Shown: one piece after another, positions 39,500-52,394 of the stretch
Layout: each line of letters starts with the position of its first letter
How positions within the stretch are numbered: the first letter of the stretch is position 1
Assembly: GCA_015698045.1 (NCBI GenBank)
Contig: BLAL01000062.1
Coordinates: forward strand, 719,261 to 783,260
Direction of reading: 5' to 3'
DNA length: 64,000 nt
Origin: Rhizophagus clarus
Lineage: Eukaryota > Glomeromycota > Glomeromycetes > Glomerales > Glomeraceae
Program-made: the position numbers and the translations under genes
Notes under the pieces: model-generated
The model's database searches: none
The model's input: the letters and a program-made list of their open reading frames with translations, nothing else
Told to the model about the DNA's origin: nothing

Positions 39500-40260
39500 T
39501 ATAATAATACTAGATAGATATAATATTAAATAATATTAAGTCATGTATAACATTAGATAGTAAACTATTTATTTTTTCATCATGTATTATTCATATAATA
39601 TCTAATAATCAATTGAGATATAAAGAAATAAAATAGATATATTTATTTTAAAGGTTGTATCAATTAAAAGATTTTTTTTTTTACGTGGATTAATGCTGCG
39701 AGTGGCGCAGCGTTGAAGTATTAATTTTTTGATCCTTTTTCCCTTTTAAATCCAAACCTTTCCATTTTTAAACACAACCGATCAAGTAATCTTTTATTGC
39801 TGTAATAATTTAAATAATTTAAATGGATTAGAGATCAGGGAATTGTGCTCGTGAATAATCAATATTCTACAGCAACAAATTCAACTAATTTCTATTCATA
39901 TCAAATTATGTGAATATTTTATAATTATTTGTTATTAGCATTATAATAATAAAGTTTAAGGTGTAACGTTCATTCAATGCTTGTTAAATTTTTTCAACAA
40001 TGCATATTCTTTTTTTTGGGTTAGTGCGGTTTTTGAAATCGAGAGATTTGGTCCATATGACATTTAATGTCACACCATTACTATTATTGCTAAAAAAATG
40101 AAATATGTATTAAGCATAAATAAATATGCGTGTACATGTGCACAAAGAAATTAAAATTTTTTTTTTTTAAGTCAAATTAAAAATTTAGAACGAATGTTCT
40201 AAAAAAAAAAAAAAAAAAAAATAAGGATTAAATAAAAAAGAGTATGATAATTAATTATAA
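39500..40260. other. Convergent intergenic region
   Basis: Lies between the convergent Hsp90-like and BTB-SPRY genes. Apart from the hairpin at 39692-39714 it holds AT-rich sequence and an A-run at 40201-40221. No gene. Confidence 0.6.
39692..39714 (+). other. Stable hairpin after the Hsp90-like gene
   Basis: Stem AATGCTGCG / CGCAGCGTT (nine pairs, one G-T) with loop AGTGG, 193 bp after the stop codon. GC-rich in an AT-rich setting. It may be a 3' UTR or independent RNA element; role unknown. Confidence 0.4.
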
Positions 40261-41757
40261 TCAAAATTTTCTATTTTTATGTTGAATATGGTTCCAATCT
40301 CTAACAGAACCGAGTCTAATTCTTCCAGGAGAATTTAAAGAGACAATAGGATAAAGTTTTGATGGAAGATTATTCCAAGTTGGTACAGGAGGATGCATAA
40401 CACCATTAACAGAGAAAGCGATAGTTCTTTCAGTCATATTTAAATGTACAATAATTCTTGTGCCAGAAGAAAATTCAGATACATAATGAGAACCAATATT
40501 ATTATGATAACATTTTCCACTAGAACCTAAAACCCAAGCACAAGATTGTTGACCAGCAAAAATATTATAATCAAGGCCACGTTCAGTACAAACGCCAACC
40601 CAAGCATATATACAAGTTTCTTCAATAATGACTTCCCATTCATAAATTCCTTCACCACTAATCAAATTATTTGCTCTTATATTTTGATGAGTAGTATTTA
40701 AACCACCAGGATTACTTTCTACTACAGTATTATAATTTTTTAATATTAAATTTGAACCTTTAGCAATTTTATCCCATTGTAAATTCCATTCAAATAAAGG
40801 AATTCCACGTATATGAGGTAAAGATTTCTTTTCTCTAGCTTGAAATCTATAAGCATCTAATAAAAGAGAGGTAGGTAATAATTGTAAAGGTTCAATTTTA
40901 TCAATTAAAGTATTTGTATCAATTCTTCTTAAATCAATAAAAGGAAGTATAGTAGATAACAACTCTTTTATCTCTAAACGAAATTCTTCATATTGAGAAA
41001 AGTTTTCATCATAATCAATCTCATTAAAATCTTCATTAGGATCATCTAAATTTGGTAATAATCTTTCAGTAATAGAAATAGCATTTTCAGATATATAATT
41101 TGCGGCTTGTATAACACAATAACGAAATACCATATATTCAGAAGTAACGAAAGGACTTTGAGTTGAATAAGTTTGAGATAATAAACATTGTAAAGCTTGA
41201 AAAGATAAATTATCAAAACCAATAAGTTCCAAAGGAGTTTTAGAAGTCCATTCAATTAATAATTTAATCATTTCATTATCAGCTAAAGGAGACATTTTTT
41301 CAACAATTTTTGATAATAATATAGGAGCTAAAATTTCACTTTTTTCTTTTAAATCACATTGTCGATGATGTTCTTTAAGAGATTGTTTAACAAAATCCAC
41401 AATTTTTTGTTGTAAAAATTCCAATTGAAAATAATCTGCAGCATGATAAGCTTCAATACTAATATCCAAAGAAAATGAATCAAGTTCAAAATTTTCAGTA
41501 TATAAATATTCTATTATAATTTCCATAGCATTTGAATTTACTTCAGGAAATTTGATTTCATTAATAGTAGATTCTTTCATACCATTAAATAATAAACGAT
41601 CAAGAACATTTGATCTTGCAGCCAATATAGCTCTATTTCCATAAATTATTGAATTATCTTGACATATTATTTTTACGTCACTATAAGTTTTGTTATTTAT
41701 TAAAAATTTTAAATCATTTTTTAATGAATATCCTCTCAATTTTTCTATTGGTGCCAT
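40261..41757 (-). CDS. BTB-BACK-SPRY domain protein
   Basis: Single exon, 498 aa, ATG at 41757. Residues about 15-120 form a BTB/POZ domain (TYSDVKIICQD, AARSNVLDRLLFNGMKES, EIIIEYLYTENF). About 130-300 is helical, consistent with a BACK region (LLIEWTSKTPLELIGFDNLS). The C-terminal third (about 330-490) is a SPRY/B30.2-type domain: GEGIYEWEVIIEE, AWVGVCTERG, CAWVLGSSGKCYHN, GTRIIVHLNMTERTIAFSVNG, YPIVSLNSPG. Such proteins commonly serve as Cullin-3 substrate adaptors, with SPRY choosing the target; this is inference. BTB proteins are greatly expanded in arbuscular mycorrhizal fungi and many are intronless like this one. Confidence 0.9.
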   Translation of the reverse strand: MAPIEKLRGYSLKNDLKFLINNKTYSDVKIICQDNSIIYGNRAILAARSNVLDRLLFNGMKESTINEIKFPEVNSNAMEIIIEYLYTENFELDSFSLDISIEAYHAADYFQLEFLQQKIVDFVKQSLKEHHRQCDLKEKSEILAPILLSKIVEKMSPLADNEMIKLLIEWTSKTPLELIGFDNLSFQALQCLLSQTYSTQSPFVTSEYMVFRYCVIQAANYISENAISITERLLPNLDDPNEDFNEIDYDENFSQYEEFRLEIKELLSTILPFIDLRRIDTNTLIDKIEPLQLLPTSLLLDAYRFQAREKKSLPHIRGIPLFEWNLQWDKIAKGSNLILKNYNTVVESNPGGLNTTHQNIRANNLISGEGIYEWEVIIEETCIYAWVGVCTERGLDYNIFAGQQSCAWVLGSSGKCYHNNIGSHYVSEFSSGTRIIVHLNMTERTIAFSVNGVMHPPVPTWNNLPSKLYPIVSLNSPGRIRLGSVRDWNHIQHKNRKF

Positions 41758-42844
41758 TATGAAGAATATATTATATTATTGTGAGGTAACTAACTATGAT
41801 GGTTAACGTAGGAATAAAAAGGTTCATGATTAATTTATATAAAATTTGAGAAAACTGGGAGCTAACACATGCAAGGGAAAATCCTTAAAAAAAATAAACA
41901 AATTAATTAATTATTCTTTCCGATTGTTATTGGGTTTGCTTATGTTTTGATCATATGACGAGTCAGATTCTTATCACAAGACCCATAATTATATAAAAAA
42001 AAAAAAAAAATTCTTTTTCAATTCATATGAGACGTTCGAACCTTAAAAAAAAACGGTAAAAACCGATTCAAAAGAAGAAATAAATAACTTGGCAACGGTT
42101 TATTCGATATAAATCTTGCATTAAAACCTGTATTACAAAATATTTATTAAAAACCAAACATCTAAGCATCCAGAAAATTTCTAACATTTTAACGTGATAT
42201 TCTTATGATTCTTTTTAATTTTGGGGGTGGAAATTGCACGTCAAAAAACTTGTTATTTTGTGCCAATGAACACATTTTTTCAGAACACGTTTGTGGCGCG
42301 GGATAATATAGTTTGCATCATCAGCGTTTTTTTAACGGTAAACTATCAATTTCCAAACTAAGTTAATAAGCCTAAATATAGTTCAAAATGAATTCCGGAT
42401 CAACTATATGCATTCATTGCTTCATACTTGGTTTTCCTTTGTATGTATTATCTCTTTATCTGTAACTTCAATATCACCTCTTAACGAATAAAAATTTCCT
42501 ATCGAATGCATATTCAAATGTATAGCCTCTGGGATTGTAGAATAAGATTTTATAAGAATTAAAAAAAAAAAAAGTATGTTTCATGTTGTGTTTCTCAATT
42601 TTTTTTTTTTTTATCCCCAAAAAAAATACACTTTTGCTTCATATATAAAATGAATAATAAACCTTTCTCGGTATCCTTTTCCTTTTTTTCTTCTTTTCTC
42701 TTTTTCTATCTCTTTTTTTTTTTTGAAAAAAAAAAATAAGGGAATTTCTACAAAAATAATTTCATTATATACATATTATATAATTAACAAATACGTTTTT
42801 ATTTATCTAAATTTATAATTAATTATTTGTTACACATAAAAACT
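41758..42844. other. Divergent intergenic region
   Basis: Between the BTB-SPRY start (minus) and the 5-phosphatase start (plus). Long homopolymers at 41995-42011, 42599-42612 and CT-rich stretches at 42675-42725, just upstream of the phosphatase, which may be its core promoter. No other gene. Confidence 0.5.
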
Positions 42845-44584
42845 ATGAAATCAGGTACTTGACTATCCCAATTATATAAACCTTAATTATTTATTAATTT
42901 ACTAACCAATTTAACTTTTACAGATACATCATCATTCGGTCAACCTTCAGCAGTTAAATCCGAATCAGCTTTAATAGATCCTCCTGAACTAGAGGATCAA
43001 GAAGATACTTTGCTTGAAAAGATAAAAACATTAATGTCAAAGATGGCCGAATGGATAGAGTACTTATTACAATATGTACCTTTTTTCGGTGACAGAAAGA
43101 AGAGAGATTTACGACAAAAAACTGAATCTGAAAAAATTGAAAAGAAGAAATTAAAAATATTTATTGGTACATGGAACATGCATGGAAAATTACCTCCATA
43201 TAGTCTTAATCCTTTTATTGAACCTCCTCCAAATACGAAACATGAAGTAAATGAATTATCTCCAAATACGAAGCGTGAAGTAGATGAATTATATTTAAAA
43301 AGAAATAAAAATCACCCTTATCATATTTTGGTTATTGGTACACAGGAATGTCAACATAATATTAAACATTCGGTTTTATTTCCTTCTAAAGAAGAATGGG
43401 AACAAAGATTAAAAACTTATTTAGGTGATGAATATGTTTTAATCAAAACTGAAACTATGGCTGCTTTACATTTAGTAAGTTAAAATAAAACCTAAACTTT
43501 TAAAATAAAAGTTCATTCTCGAATCTGATATGTTTTTTTTTCTAGGCAGTATTTGTTTGGAAACGTTGTGAAAAATGGGTAAAAGATTATCAACATGATG
43601 AAGTTCCAACTGGTCTTGCAAATTTATTTGGAAATAAAGGTGGAATTGGTATTTCTTTATTATTTGGTAATACTTCTCTGTGTTTCATAAATAGTCATTT
43701 AGCTGGTAAGTATTGTTAAAACTTTTTATTTTAAAAAAGTTTTTAGTTATTTTTAAATTTTATTTCATTTCTCTTTTTTTCATTAGCACACCAAGATAAG
43801 GTTAAAGAAAGGAATCATGATGTGAAAAAGATTTGTAAAGAATTAAAATTGAAAGGATTTCTTCCTTCAGATAAAGGTAATATACATTTGATTGAGATTA
43901 AAAACTATAGTTATTTATTTATCCGAATTCTTTAATTTGTTGTAGGATTTATAAATGTTACAGACAGATTTGATTATACATTTTGGTTTGGTGATATGAA
44001 TTATCGTGTCGATTTAGAGAGAAGTCGTGTTGATGATTTAATCAGACAAAATGATATTAAGGTAAGTGTGATATTCTTTTTCTTTTAAAAAATGAAAATA
44101 TATTTATTAATTAATTTTTTCTCTTTACCTTTAGACTTTAATTAAAAGTGATCAATTAACCCGTGAATTGAAACGTTTTGATTACTTTAAAAATTTTAAT
44201 GAAGGTCCATTAGATTTTTATCCAACATTTAAACTTGATATAACACATAGAGTAAGCCATTATAATCAAGAACATCCTCCACTAATAAGTTATCAGTCAT
44301 CACCTGCATTATTGGAATCAGGTGTTTTACGTTATGATTCTTCTCATAAACAACGTGTACCAAGTTGGACTGATAGAATTTTATGGAAATCAAGAAATAT
44401 CAAGAAAAAAGTCGATGTTATATCATATACTTCTCATATGAACGTGGTTGGATTCTCTGATCATAGACCTGTTACTGGTTGTTTTCTTGTAGATTTTGAT
44501 TGGAGTCAATCTTCACAAGAAACAAAGAAAAAACCAAAAACCAAAAATAAGAAAAGGAGATTTTTATTATATATCTACAATTAA
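42845..44584 (+). CDS. Inositol polyphosphate 5-phosphatase
   Basis: Six exons: 42845-42854, 42924-43474, 43546-43705, 43787-43876, 43946-44061, 44135-44584 (1377 nt, 458 aa). The start is a 10-nt exon reading MKS; it is the only nearby ATG that restores the phase of exon 2. The catalytic 5-phosphatase domain is complete: IGTWNMHGK, VIGTQEC, GNKGGIGISL, INSHLAAHQDKVKERN, FWFGDMNYRVD, PSWTDRILW and SDHRPV, the metal and phosphate ligands of the exonuclease/endonuclease/phosphatase fold. It removes the 5-phosphate from PI(4,5)P2 or related lipids or soluble inositol phosphates. The protein is short, with no Sac1 or RhoGAP domain, and ends in a Lys-rich tail that may bind membranes. Confidence 0.9.
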
Positions 44585-45281
44585 TTTAAAAGACATTTGT
44601 ATTTTTAATTGTTAATTTTTGTTGGGTTAAAAGAAGGGAAAGGTATTACCCAAGGAACTATTATTTGTATTTATATTTGATAGAGTTTTTTTATTGGCTT
44701 TTTTTTTTGTATTTATAGTATTTATATATTAATTAATAAAGCTTGATCTCGTGTGAGGTGTGACTGATAATCTGATCAGATCAAAACATAAATGATCAAA
44801 GTTGATGAAAATAAAAAAAATTTTTTTATTCTTTTTCCTTAACATTAACCAACACGCTAACCTGTTACTAATCGGGCACTCATTCATTCAAATACTTTGA
44901 CATTAGTTTATCATATTTATCATAATTACTTTGTTTTAAATCATGTAAAGATATAGAGAAAATACTCTTAATTTTTGCAACCTTTCATTCTTCACGTTTA
45001 TAACCAGATTTTAATCAACTATCTATATTTTTTAAAAATCAAATCAATTATTCTTGACTTTATAAATCAAAGAAAACAATTTAAATAAATTTAAAATTTA
45101 ATTTCGCATTATACATTTTATGACAAATAATTATAACTTATTTATTTTCATTTCTATATTTTCATTAAATCCTTTTTTAAAAAATTCTTTATAATTGTTC
45201 TTTAATTCCTATCTTTTCTATTGATTATGAAATAATCCAACTCCTTGATTTAATATGATTTAATATGATTTAATATATATT
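44585..45281. other. Intergenic
   Basis: AT-rich, with a short tandem TAATATGATT repeat near 45253-45272. No gene seen. Confidence 0.5.
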
Positions 45282-45658
45282 ATGAAATTTACGCATCTCG
45301 GTGCAGAGCTGTTACGACAGTTGAATTCATCGAACAATGCAGTCTCTAAACTAGAAGGTGCATCTTTACCTGTTTAAATTACTTTTTTTTTTACCTTTTA
45401 AATTACTTTCTTGAATTTTTAATTGGTACACAGTTCATTATAACGCATCTAGATGATTCAAACAACATTTAAAACATCTTCATTTTGACTTGTAATAGCA
45501 GGATTAATGTAATAGCAGGATTAAAATTAAATCCTGATGAAAAGGAATATATTATGGAGATAATGTGATCACATAATGCTAGGGATCCGCAAACATGGAA
45601 AACTTTCAAGGAATATATTCTTGTCCTAGCATTTATGGACGACACACAGTCATATTGA
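45282..45658 (+). pseudogene. Small two-exon gene broken by TGA
   Basis: Not recognised. A GC-richer exon at 45282-45357 starts with ATG (MKFTHLGAELLRQLN...). A GT at 45358 and the AG before 45516 join in matching phase to a second exon reading AGLKLNPDEKEYIMEIM, then TGA (45566-45568), then SHNARDPQTWKTFKEYILVL and DDTQSY before a final TGA (45656-45658). The reading frame stays protein-like on both sides of the internal stop, so a once functional gene of about 75 residues, or an exon pair of a larger gene, seems likely. Alternatively the product ends at the first TGA (43 aa). Confidence 0.4.
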
Positions 45659-46748
45659 TTTCTTTAAAAATGTTCTTTATAAAATCAAAATTTATTATTT
45701 TATCTTTCATAACTTATAATTATACTCTAATTTCCTTAAAAACATTTTTGATTTCTTGAAAAAGGATTAAAAAAAATAATCAAAATATTAAAAAGAAAAA
45801 TATTTTCAAGAAAAAATAATGTTAATAAGATAGTAAAATTTGCAATTACATTTAAAATATAACTTTTATTATTATATTATTTTATTTTAAAACCTTTTTA
45901 TACATTTATTTATATATAATATATATATATATAAAAAACATTGAAATCAATTTAGTTAATTTTTAATATTTTTTATTTTTTATTTTTTTTCTTTTTTTCT
46001 TTTTTTTTATAATTTAATAATTAATATTATTTTATTTTTATGATTAATTATAATAATTATTTGTTATAGCAATTTATCTAAATAATATTATTATTAGAAT
46101 TTTTGATTTGTTAAATTATACTATATTATTTAATATTAAAATTTATGTATACTAAAATTATATATACTATTCCCTATTTTTTTTTTATTTTATATTATTT
46201 AATAATATTTAGGGATATTTATAGTAAAATACAAGAGATTTAGCATTTTGAAAAATTGCTATTACTAATTCAGTAAATTATTATTTATTCTGATTTTTAA
46301 AATTTTTATTAAAATAATATTTTGCAAAAATATATTAAATTTATAAATTTATAAATTTATATAAAACATAATTATTAAGTATATAATTTTAAATTTATAC
46401 TATAAATTTATATAAATTTAAAAGTATAAAAAGTTTTAATATAATATTAAAACTAATATTTATAATTTATATACAAAATATGCTATGCATTATTATTTCT
46501 AATACTACAAATCAAAGTCAATTTTTATATATAATAAAGTTTTAAAAACTTTATAAAATTATCTTTAATCATTCATATTTCTATTAATTATAAATAAAAT
46601 AATGTTAAAGTCCATAATTTTAATCTAAAACTTTAATTTCTTATTATAATTATATTCTTATGTATATACAAATAATAGTATAAATTAAATTCAATTATAT
46701 TTTATATTGTTTAAAGCATTATAAAATATTTCATTATAAATTTAATTA
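45659..46748. other. AT-rich intergenic region
   Basis: Extremely AT-rich, with many TTTATAAATTTA-like words. Nothing recognised; includes the 3' flank of the UFD1-like gene. Confidence 0.5.
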
Positions 46749-49040
46749 TTAATTCTTTAAAAAATTATTAGGTGCATTAGATATTAACCATTCTCTAGCT
46801 TTAATTAAATCTCCATTTTCAACCTCTATTGCTTTAACACAGAATTCAATAGAAAATTCTCCTTCAATATCTCCCTTGTATAAAAGATTTGCAAGTAAAC
46901 GCTTTTTCATTGTATTCTCATCTACACAGAAATACATAGGTGCTGTATTAGATGATTGAACTTGTTGCAAAAGTGGAATTAATGTGGTAGCCGCTGCTGT
47001 AGCATCTTTTGGTTGCGAATTGCCCGTTGCACAATACTAAAAACAATTAAACAGCTTTAGTATAGATTTAAATATCACATATAACTTTTAATTATAATAA
47101 ATACCTCATTTTTGCACCATGAATTTTTGCATCCAACAGTTAATTGTTGATGGTATTTTCTTGCCACTCTTGTAAATAGCATCTTTTTAGTTGGATCTGC
47201 CGTCGGTGACCAAAAAGGCCCAAAACAAACTGTACATAATCTTAAAGAATTGACTGCCGCATTTCTTGTACAATTAACATTCCTACAAAGTGGAGGTAAC
47301 TTTTGATTTTGTTTTTCGACTTCATGCATTTTCATATGAGCTGCAACATTTTTTAATATAACAGCTTTTTTACATTTTACACATGTGATAGTTCTACCCC
47401 CACAATATGATTCATGAGAAGCTAAACCTTCCAATATATCATTTTGATTTGTTGAAGGCTCCCCTTGTTTAACTAAATTGGAACAAAATCTACATATTAC
47501 AAGTTTATCCGGGCATGTTGTTCGTCTATGTAGTGCTAAATTAGGTAATGATTCTGTTATAAATCCACAAGAACATTTACGTTCTGTATGAAAAATAACT
47601 TCATGTTTCGCTTGCTCTGACATATCGCCAATCTAAACAACAAAATTAAAGACAATATTAATATTAACATTTATTATATGAACTGTTTTGTAATTTATAG
47701 TTAGAAATTTCAAGTTACCTCGTCACATTTAGAACAATGCCAATGTTTTATCTCTTCCCCCTTTTTCATTATTTTCCCACATAAATTACACTTTATGTTA
47801 TTTCTTTCACAAAAGTTTGAATGCAAAGCAATGGTTCTTTCCGGAATCCAGTTTCCACAATTACTACATTGAGCATATCCTGGAGCATTTTCATTCGCAT
47901 CGTTAACAGGTTCCAACAAAGGCTCCGATTTAATTAATTGCTGGTCAGAATAGGTTACCGTTAACTCATAGGAATTCAATGAATCACTATATCCATGTAC
48001 TCCAATATAAATATCATCTTTAGTAGCATATTCGAAATTCGTGGGCGCAATAAATATGGATTTTGTAGGTCCAGATGAGAAATTTGACCAAATGTGATCA
48101 TCATCTTTAGGATATTGGGCGTTGGACACAAGAAGATCTGAAATCATATTATTGAATGGGCGGTCAGAAAATATCTGAAATAAAATTCAAATAAATAATC
48201 GATAATGACTATATACTAAAGCAATAAAATTTAAGTTTATATTTACCTGCATCTCCTCCCTTAATATTTAATTCGATGTTTAACCCATGTGATTTGTCAA
48301 TATTCGTCAAATTGAAGTATGCATAATCATTCTTTTGAATGATACCCTGAATAGTTTGTCCAATGTGAATGTCCTCATCAATACTTAGAGAAGCTTCTTC
48401 TCCGGAAAGCGGTGATATTTCAACTTCTAAATCTGTATCCACGACTTGTACAGCGTTAGCAGGTTTTAAAGAGTCCACCACAAATTGATAAGAAGAATTT
48501 GCTTGCTTTATTGTAAGAATTTCTCCTGTAGTCAAAGTAGTATAATGTGAACGTAGATATCCCTCAAAGGCAGCTCTATAAAAAAAAATCAAAATATTTT
48601 AAAGTGAGAAATTTTAATTTATTAAATATTAATTTCGATAAATTCGATAAAAAATACCTATAATCTTTTATTTTTTTATATTCAGAATTCATTGGGCGAA
48701 ACTTTACCCAAGTTCCTTTTGGTAGCTCTTTTAATCGGAGTGTTACTTCCGCACCTTCGTTTAGTGAGAGCGAATTATACATCCATTCTGGCAAATAGAC
48801 TCTGTCATCATTTGCATTAAATTCTAAGACGCCTCCGTGAGTTATTAATCGTGTTCTTGGGTTAGATATTTGGAAAGTAATTGGATAAGGAAGCTGCGCC
48901 TCTGAAAAATCGTATTGTGAGCTACTGCTAGCCGCACGTAATAGCTCTTCGAGAACAAAAGGTGGAAGAATAACTTTATCTCCCTCCAAAGTCGAGTTAA
49001 CTGATCCTGACAATAAGGTTCGGGTATAAGTAAAAGACAT
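46749..49040 (-). CDS. UFD1-domain protein fused to zinc fingers and a UBA-like end
   Basis: Five exons: 49040-48658, 48575-48247, 48137-47719, 47632-47105, 47036-46749 (1947 nt, 648 aa). The N-terminal part is a UFD1 double-psi barrel and alpha/beta domain: GDKVILPPFVLEELL, PYPITFQISNP, THGGVLEF, VYLPEWMYNSL, GTWVKFRP, YTTLTTGEIL. UFD1 with Npl4 recruits ubiquitinated clients to Cdc48/p97. After about residue 290 come Cys/His clusters (CSNCGNWIPERTIALHSNFC, CNLCGK, HCSKC, CSCGF, CRFC, CVKCKK, CRNVNC), like TRAF/XAF1-type fingers, and a final helical UBA-like segment (KAREWLIS). Animal and yeast UFD1 lack these fingers; similar fusions occur in other fungi. Start at 49040 is the first ATG. 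Confidence 0.88.
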
Positions 49041-52000
49041 TGTTACGAAAAACTTCACAGTAGAATTAAGTTGTTCAGAAAACAAAAAAAATTTATATAA
49101 ATTTTTGACAGATTACGTAATACCACTGTGTTCTCTTAATAATTTGAACGGATTATTCTCGAATATACTATAGTAAAATTTATCGCACGTGAAAAGTATA
49201 ATTACGCAACTCGTATTGTAAATTTTCAAATAGTAAATTTTCAATAACGTAAGAAAATTTTAACATAGTTTTTTATTTTAATATAATAATATGGGAATGT
49301 CAAAAAATCGCCGCACACAAAATTTTTTTTTTTGATTTTAAAATTTTTGACTGAAATATTTATCTGTTCATAATATAAACAATACTATTATATGTAAATT
49401 TATGGGCAGAACAAGTTTCTCTTAGGTCAAAAAGGCCGTTTTTCAGATAGTTTGTGAGAAAAATTTATAAGCAAACCGTTTTTTTTTTAAAAATTTTAGT
49501 ATGGTTGATATTTATTATTTAAATTTATTAAAATTAAAATTGTTTTAACAAGCGATTTTTAACTCTGGCCGAAATTATTATTTTTGGCCAGAATTAAGTG
49601 GCGATATTTAGCAATACTCGTAATTTTAAATTTTTAACTTTAAAATTTCTTTATTAAATTAGTAGTAAATAAAATAAGGTCTGAATAAAAAATATTTGTT
49701 TTACCCTTAGTTCAATTGATATATTTAGTTATTATAGAATCAAGTAATTGATTTTTCTTGAAATAAAAAGAGTATAGTAATATATATTATGTATGGTCTT
49801 ATGACCTATAGTATATATGTAAACTTAAAGTTGGTCAAAGTTGGTACAAATGGTTAAAATTGATGATCTTTGGATCTCAATTCTGGGCAAAATCATAATT
49901 CGGGCCGAATTCGTAATACCGGTCCAAATTATGTTAAAATCAAAATTTTCAGGTTATATGTAATAGACTTTATTCACAAAAGTCCTAAAAATGTTAATAC
50001 TATTAATTTTCTTTTTTTTGTTTAATTTTATTATTATTTTTACTAATGTTAAAATTTTAAACTAAATTTTGCTACTTTCTCTTTACTTATTGTGACATGA
50101 ATTCAATATGATACTGCTTCTGAATTCTGCAAGACATACTCATCTGGAATTCAGAGCGGTCTCTTTCTGGCATATTGTAAAATTTAGAATTCCTTCTCTT
50201 TTACATTATTTATTTAATTCTCAGATCAAAAAATAACATAAGAAAAAAAAAAACTGAAAAAAATTGGTTATTTTATTTACCTCCTCTTATTCACTAAAAA
50301 TTCAGTTATAGTATCAGTTTAACATAACATTTTTTAAAGAATATATAATAATAAAAATAAAATAATAATAGCAAATTTATAGTATGATGTAAGCAAATTT
50401 GTAAGTAAAAAAATGATGAAATGCAATATAAGAAAAAAAAGATGAAACTTTATTTTTATAAACAAATTTTTATTATCTGATACTATATTAAAATAGTTTA
50501 ATTATTCCTCAAGAAAATTTACATTTACATATAATTATTCTAATTTTCAAAACGTATTATAAATAAAGATCTATTTTATATTAGTTATAAAAGGTAAAAT
50601 AACAATATAAACAGGTTTATAATTATACAAATAATATAATTATAGATCTATAATACATAGATAAAAAACTTAAGTAAATGAATTGAATTCAAATTAAACT
50701 CATGTTCAACTTGAATTTAAAAGCAAACAATTTAAATTCAAAATAAATTAGCTAAACTTTACAAAAAAGTTGGTAATATTATAATAAAATTGTTAATTAA
50801 TCATATATAAATAGTTTTTAATTAAGCTTAAAAATTATGATAAATTTTAATAAAATAAATAATTTGTATGAATTTATCAACACAAATTGAGTATAAATTT
50901 AACATGAGTTTTAAATAATATTAAAGATCAAATCTGCAAATATGAATTCTCTTTAAGATCAAAATACTTTATACAGACCACTTTATAGCTAATTTATTAT
51001 TATACAGACAGTCTATTGTATGATATTTATCAGTTTATATAAACTTACCTAAAAAACTTTTTTTTTGTAAGAATGGATGGATTTTCTTTTTTTTTATTTT
51101 TTATTTTTTATTTCTCATATGAGACGATCAGTGAAATTAACAAAATTAACCTAAATTAAAAAATTTAATGATAATTTAATAAAAATAAAGTTTCACAAGT
51201 TGGTTATATTTGTACTATATGATCATATGACATAAATATCAAGAAATTACTTCAACAAAGTAGCATTAAAAATTTTTTTTTTGTTTGTAAACTCCTTATT
51301 AAACTCCTCATCAACTTCCTATCAAACTTTCTATCAAAATAAATTGAGAATTTTTGCAAGTATACTGGTAGTTATTTTATATTGAATATAATTTACAGCT
51401 ATTTTTTTTTGTTTTTTTTTTTATAGTTTATAAAAAAAATCTTATTTAGAAAGCAAAATTAATCAAAAAAATCTTTTAAATAAATAAATAACTATGTTAA
51501 TAATGAAGTTTTAATAAATTTATATTATGTATTGAATAATTGTTTATTTAAAATATATTTGATATTTGCTATTAATTACTTTTCAATTAATTTTTTTTTC
51601 ACTAATATTCTGGATTTTTGTTTCTTTTTTTAATAAACTAACTTTATAATAATATTCTTTTCATTTTATAGAAATTTCTTCTATTAGTTTTAGGATAAAG
51701 AGGTAAATTTTTTAAAAAAGGTTTTAAAAGTTTTTTTATATATTTTTTGATTATTTTTTTCAATTTTTCTTATATAGGAACAGTTTTTGATCAATTTTTA
51801 TCAGTACTGCACCATACATCTGATGATTGACAAATTTTACCAATCAGTCCATATGTTCAGAAATTTTTTTTTAAATATTTTTTTTATTAATATTTTAGTA
51901 CAAGAATATTTTTAGTAATCTGCTTGCAAAATATAATCTTTTGATGGTTTATTCTTATAGAACTAAATTTTAAGAAATAGTTGTAACCATTTATTTTCAT

Positions 52001-52386
52001 CAATTTTTTATTATTAGTTAATAATATACAATTTCATTTTAAAAAAAAACTGTATATGATTAAATAAAAAAATTTTAATAAAAAATGTTTATTAAAGATA
52101 GACTAATATATACTTTTTTTTCAGCTAATCATACTTTAATCATGTGATATATTTTTTTAATATAAATCCCTTTCTTTTTAAGTAAGATACTAATCTTTTT
52201 ACACTGGTCTATAAATGTCATCCAAATTATTTTAAGTAAATCCCAAATTAATTTGTACATTTTGACAAGTATAATTCCCAAATCCCAAATATACAAATTG
52301 CAAAATTTATATACTGTATATAATTTGTAAATTAATTTGGATTTGTACATTTGAACTACTATAATTCCAAATTATTTTGAATTTAG
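49041..52386. other. AT-rich desert
   Basis: No gene supported. Two blocks of GGCCGAATTA-like words lie at about 49560-49605 and 49880-49925. The first 100-150 bp are presumably the promoter of the UFD1-like gene. Confidence 0.5.
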
Positions 52387-52394
52387 GTGGTATC

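Noticed and set aside
42388-42440. Alternative first exon of the 5-phosphatase
   Set aside because: Its phase does not fit exon 2; the 10-nt exon at 42845 does.
45566-45568. TGA as selenocysteine codon
   Set aside because: No SECIS-like structure was seen, and fungi such as these are not known to use selenocysteine; decay is simpler.
45576-45645. Inverted AATGCTAGG/CCTAGCATT pair
   Set aside because: Lies inside the broken small gene, short arms, no element edges.
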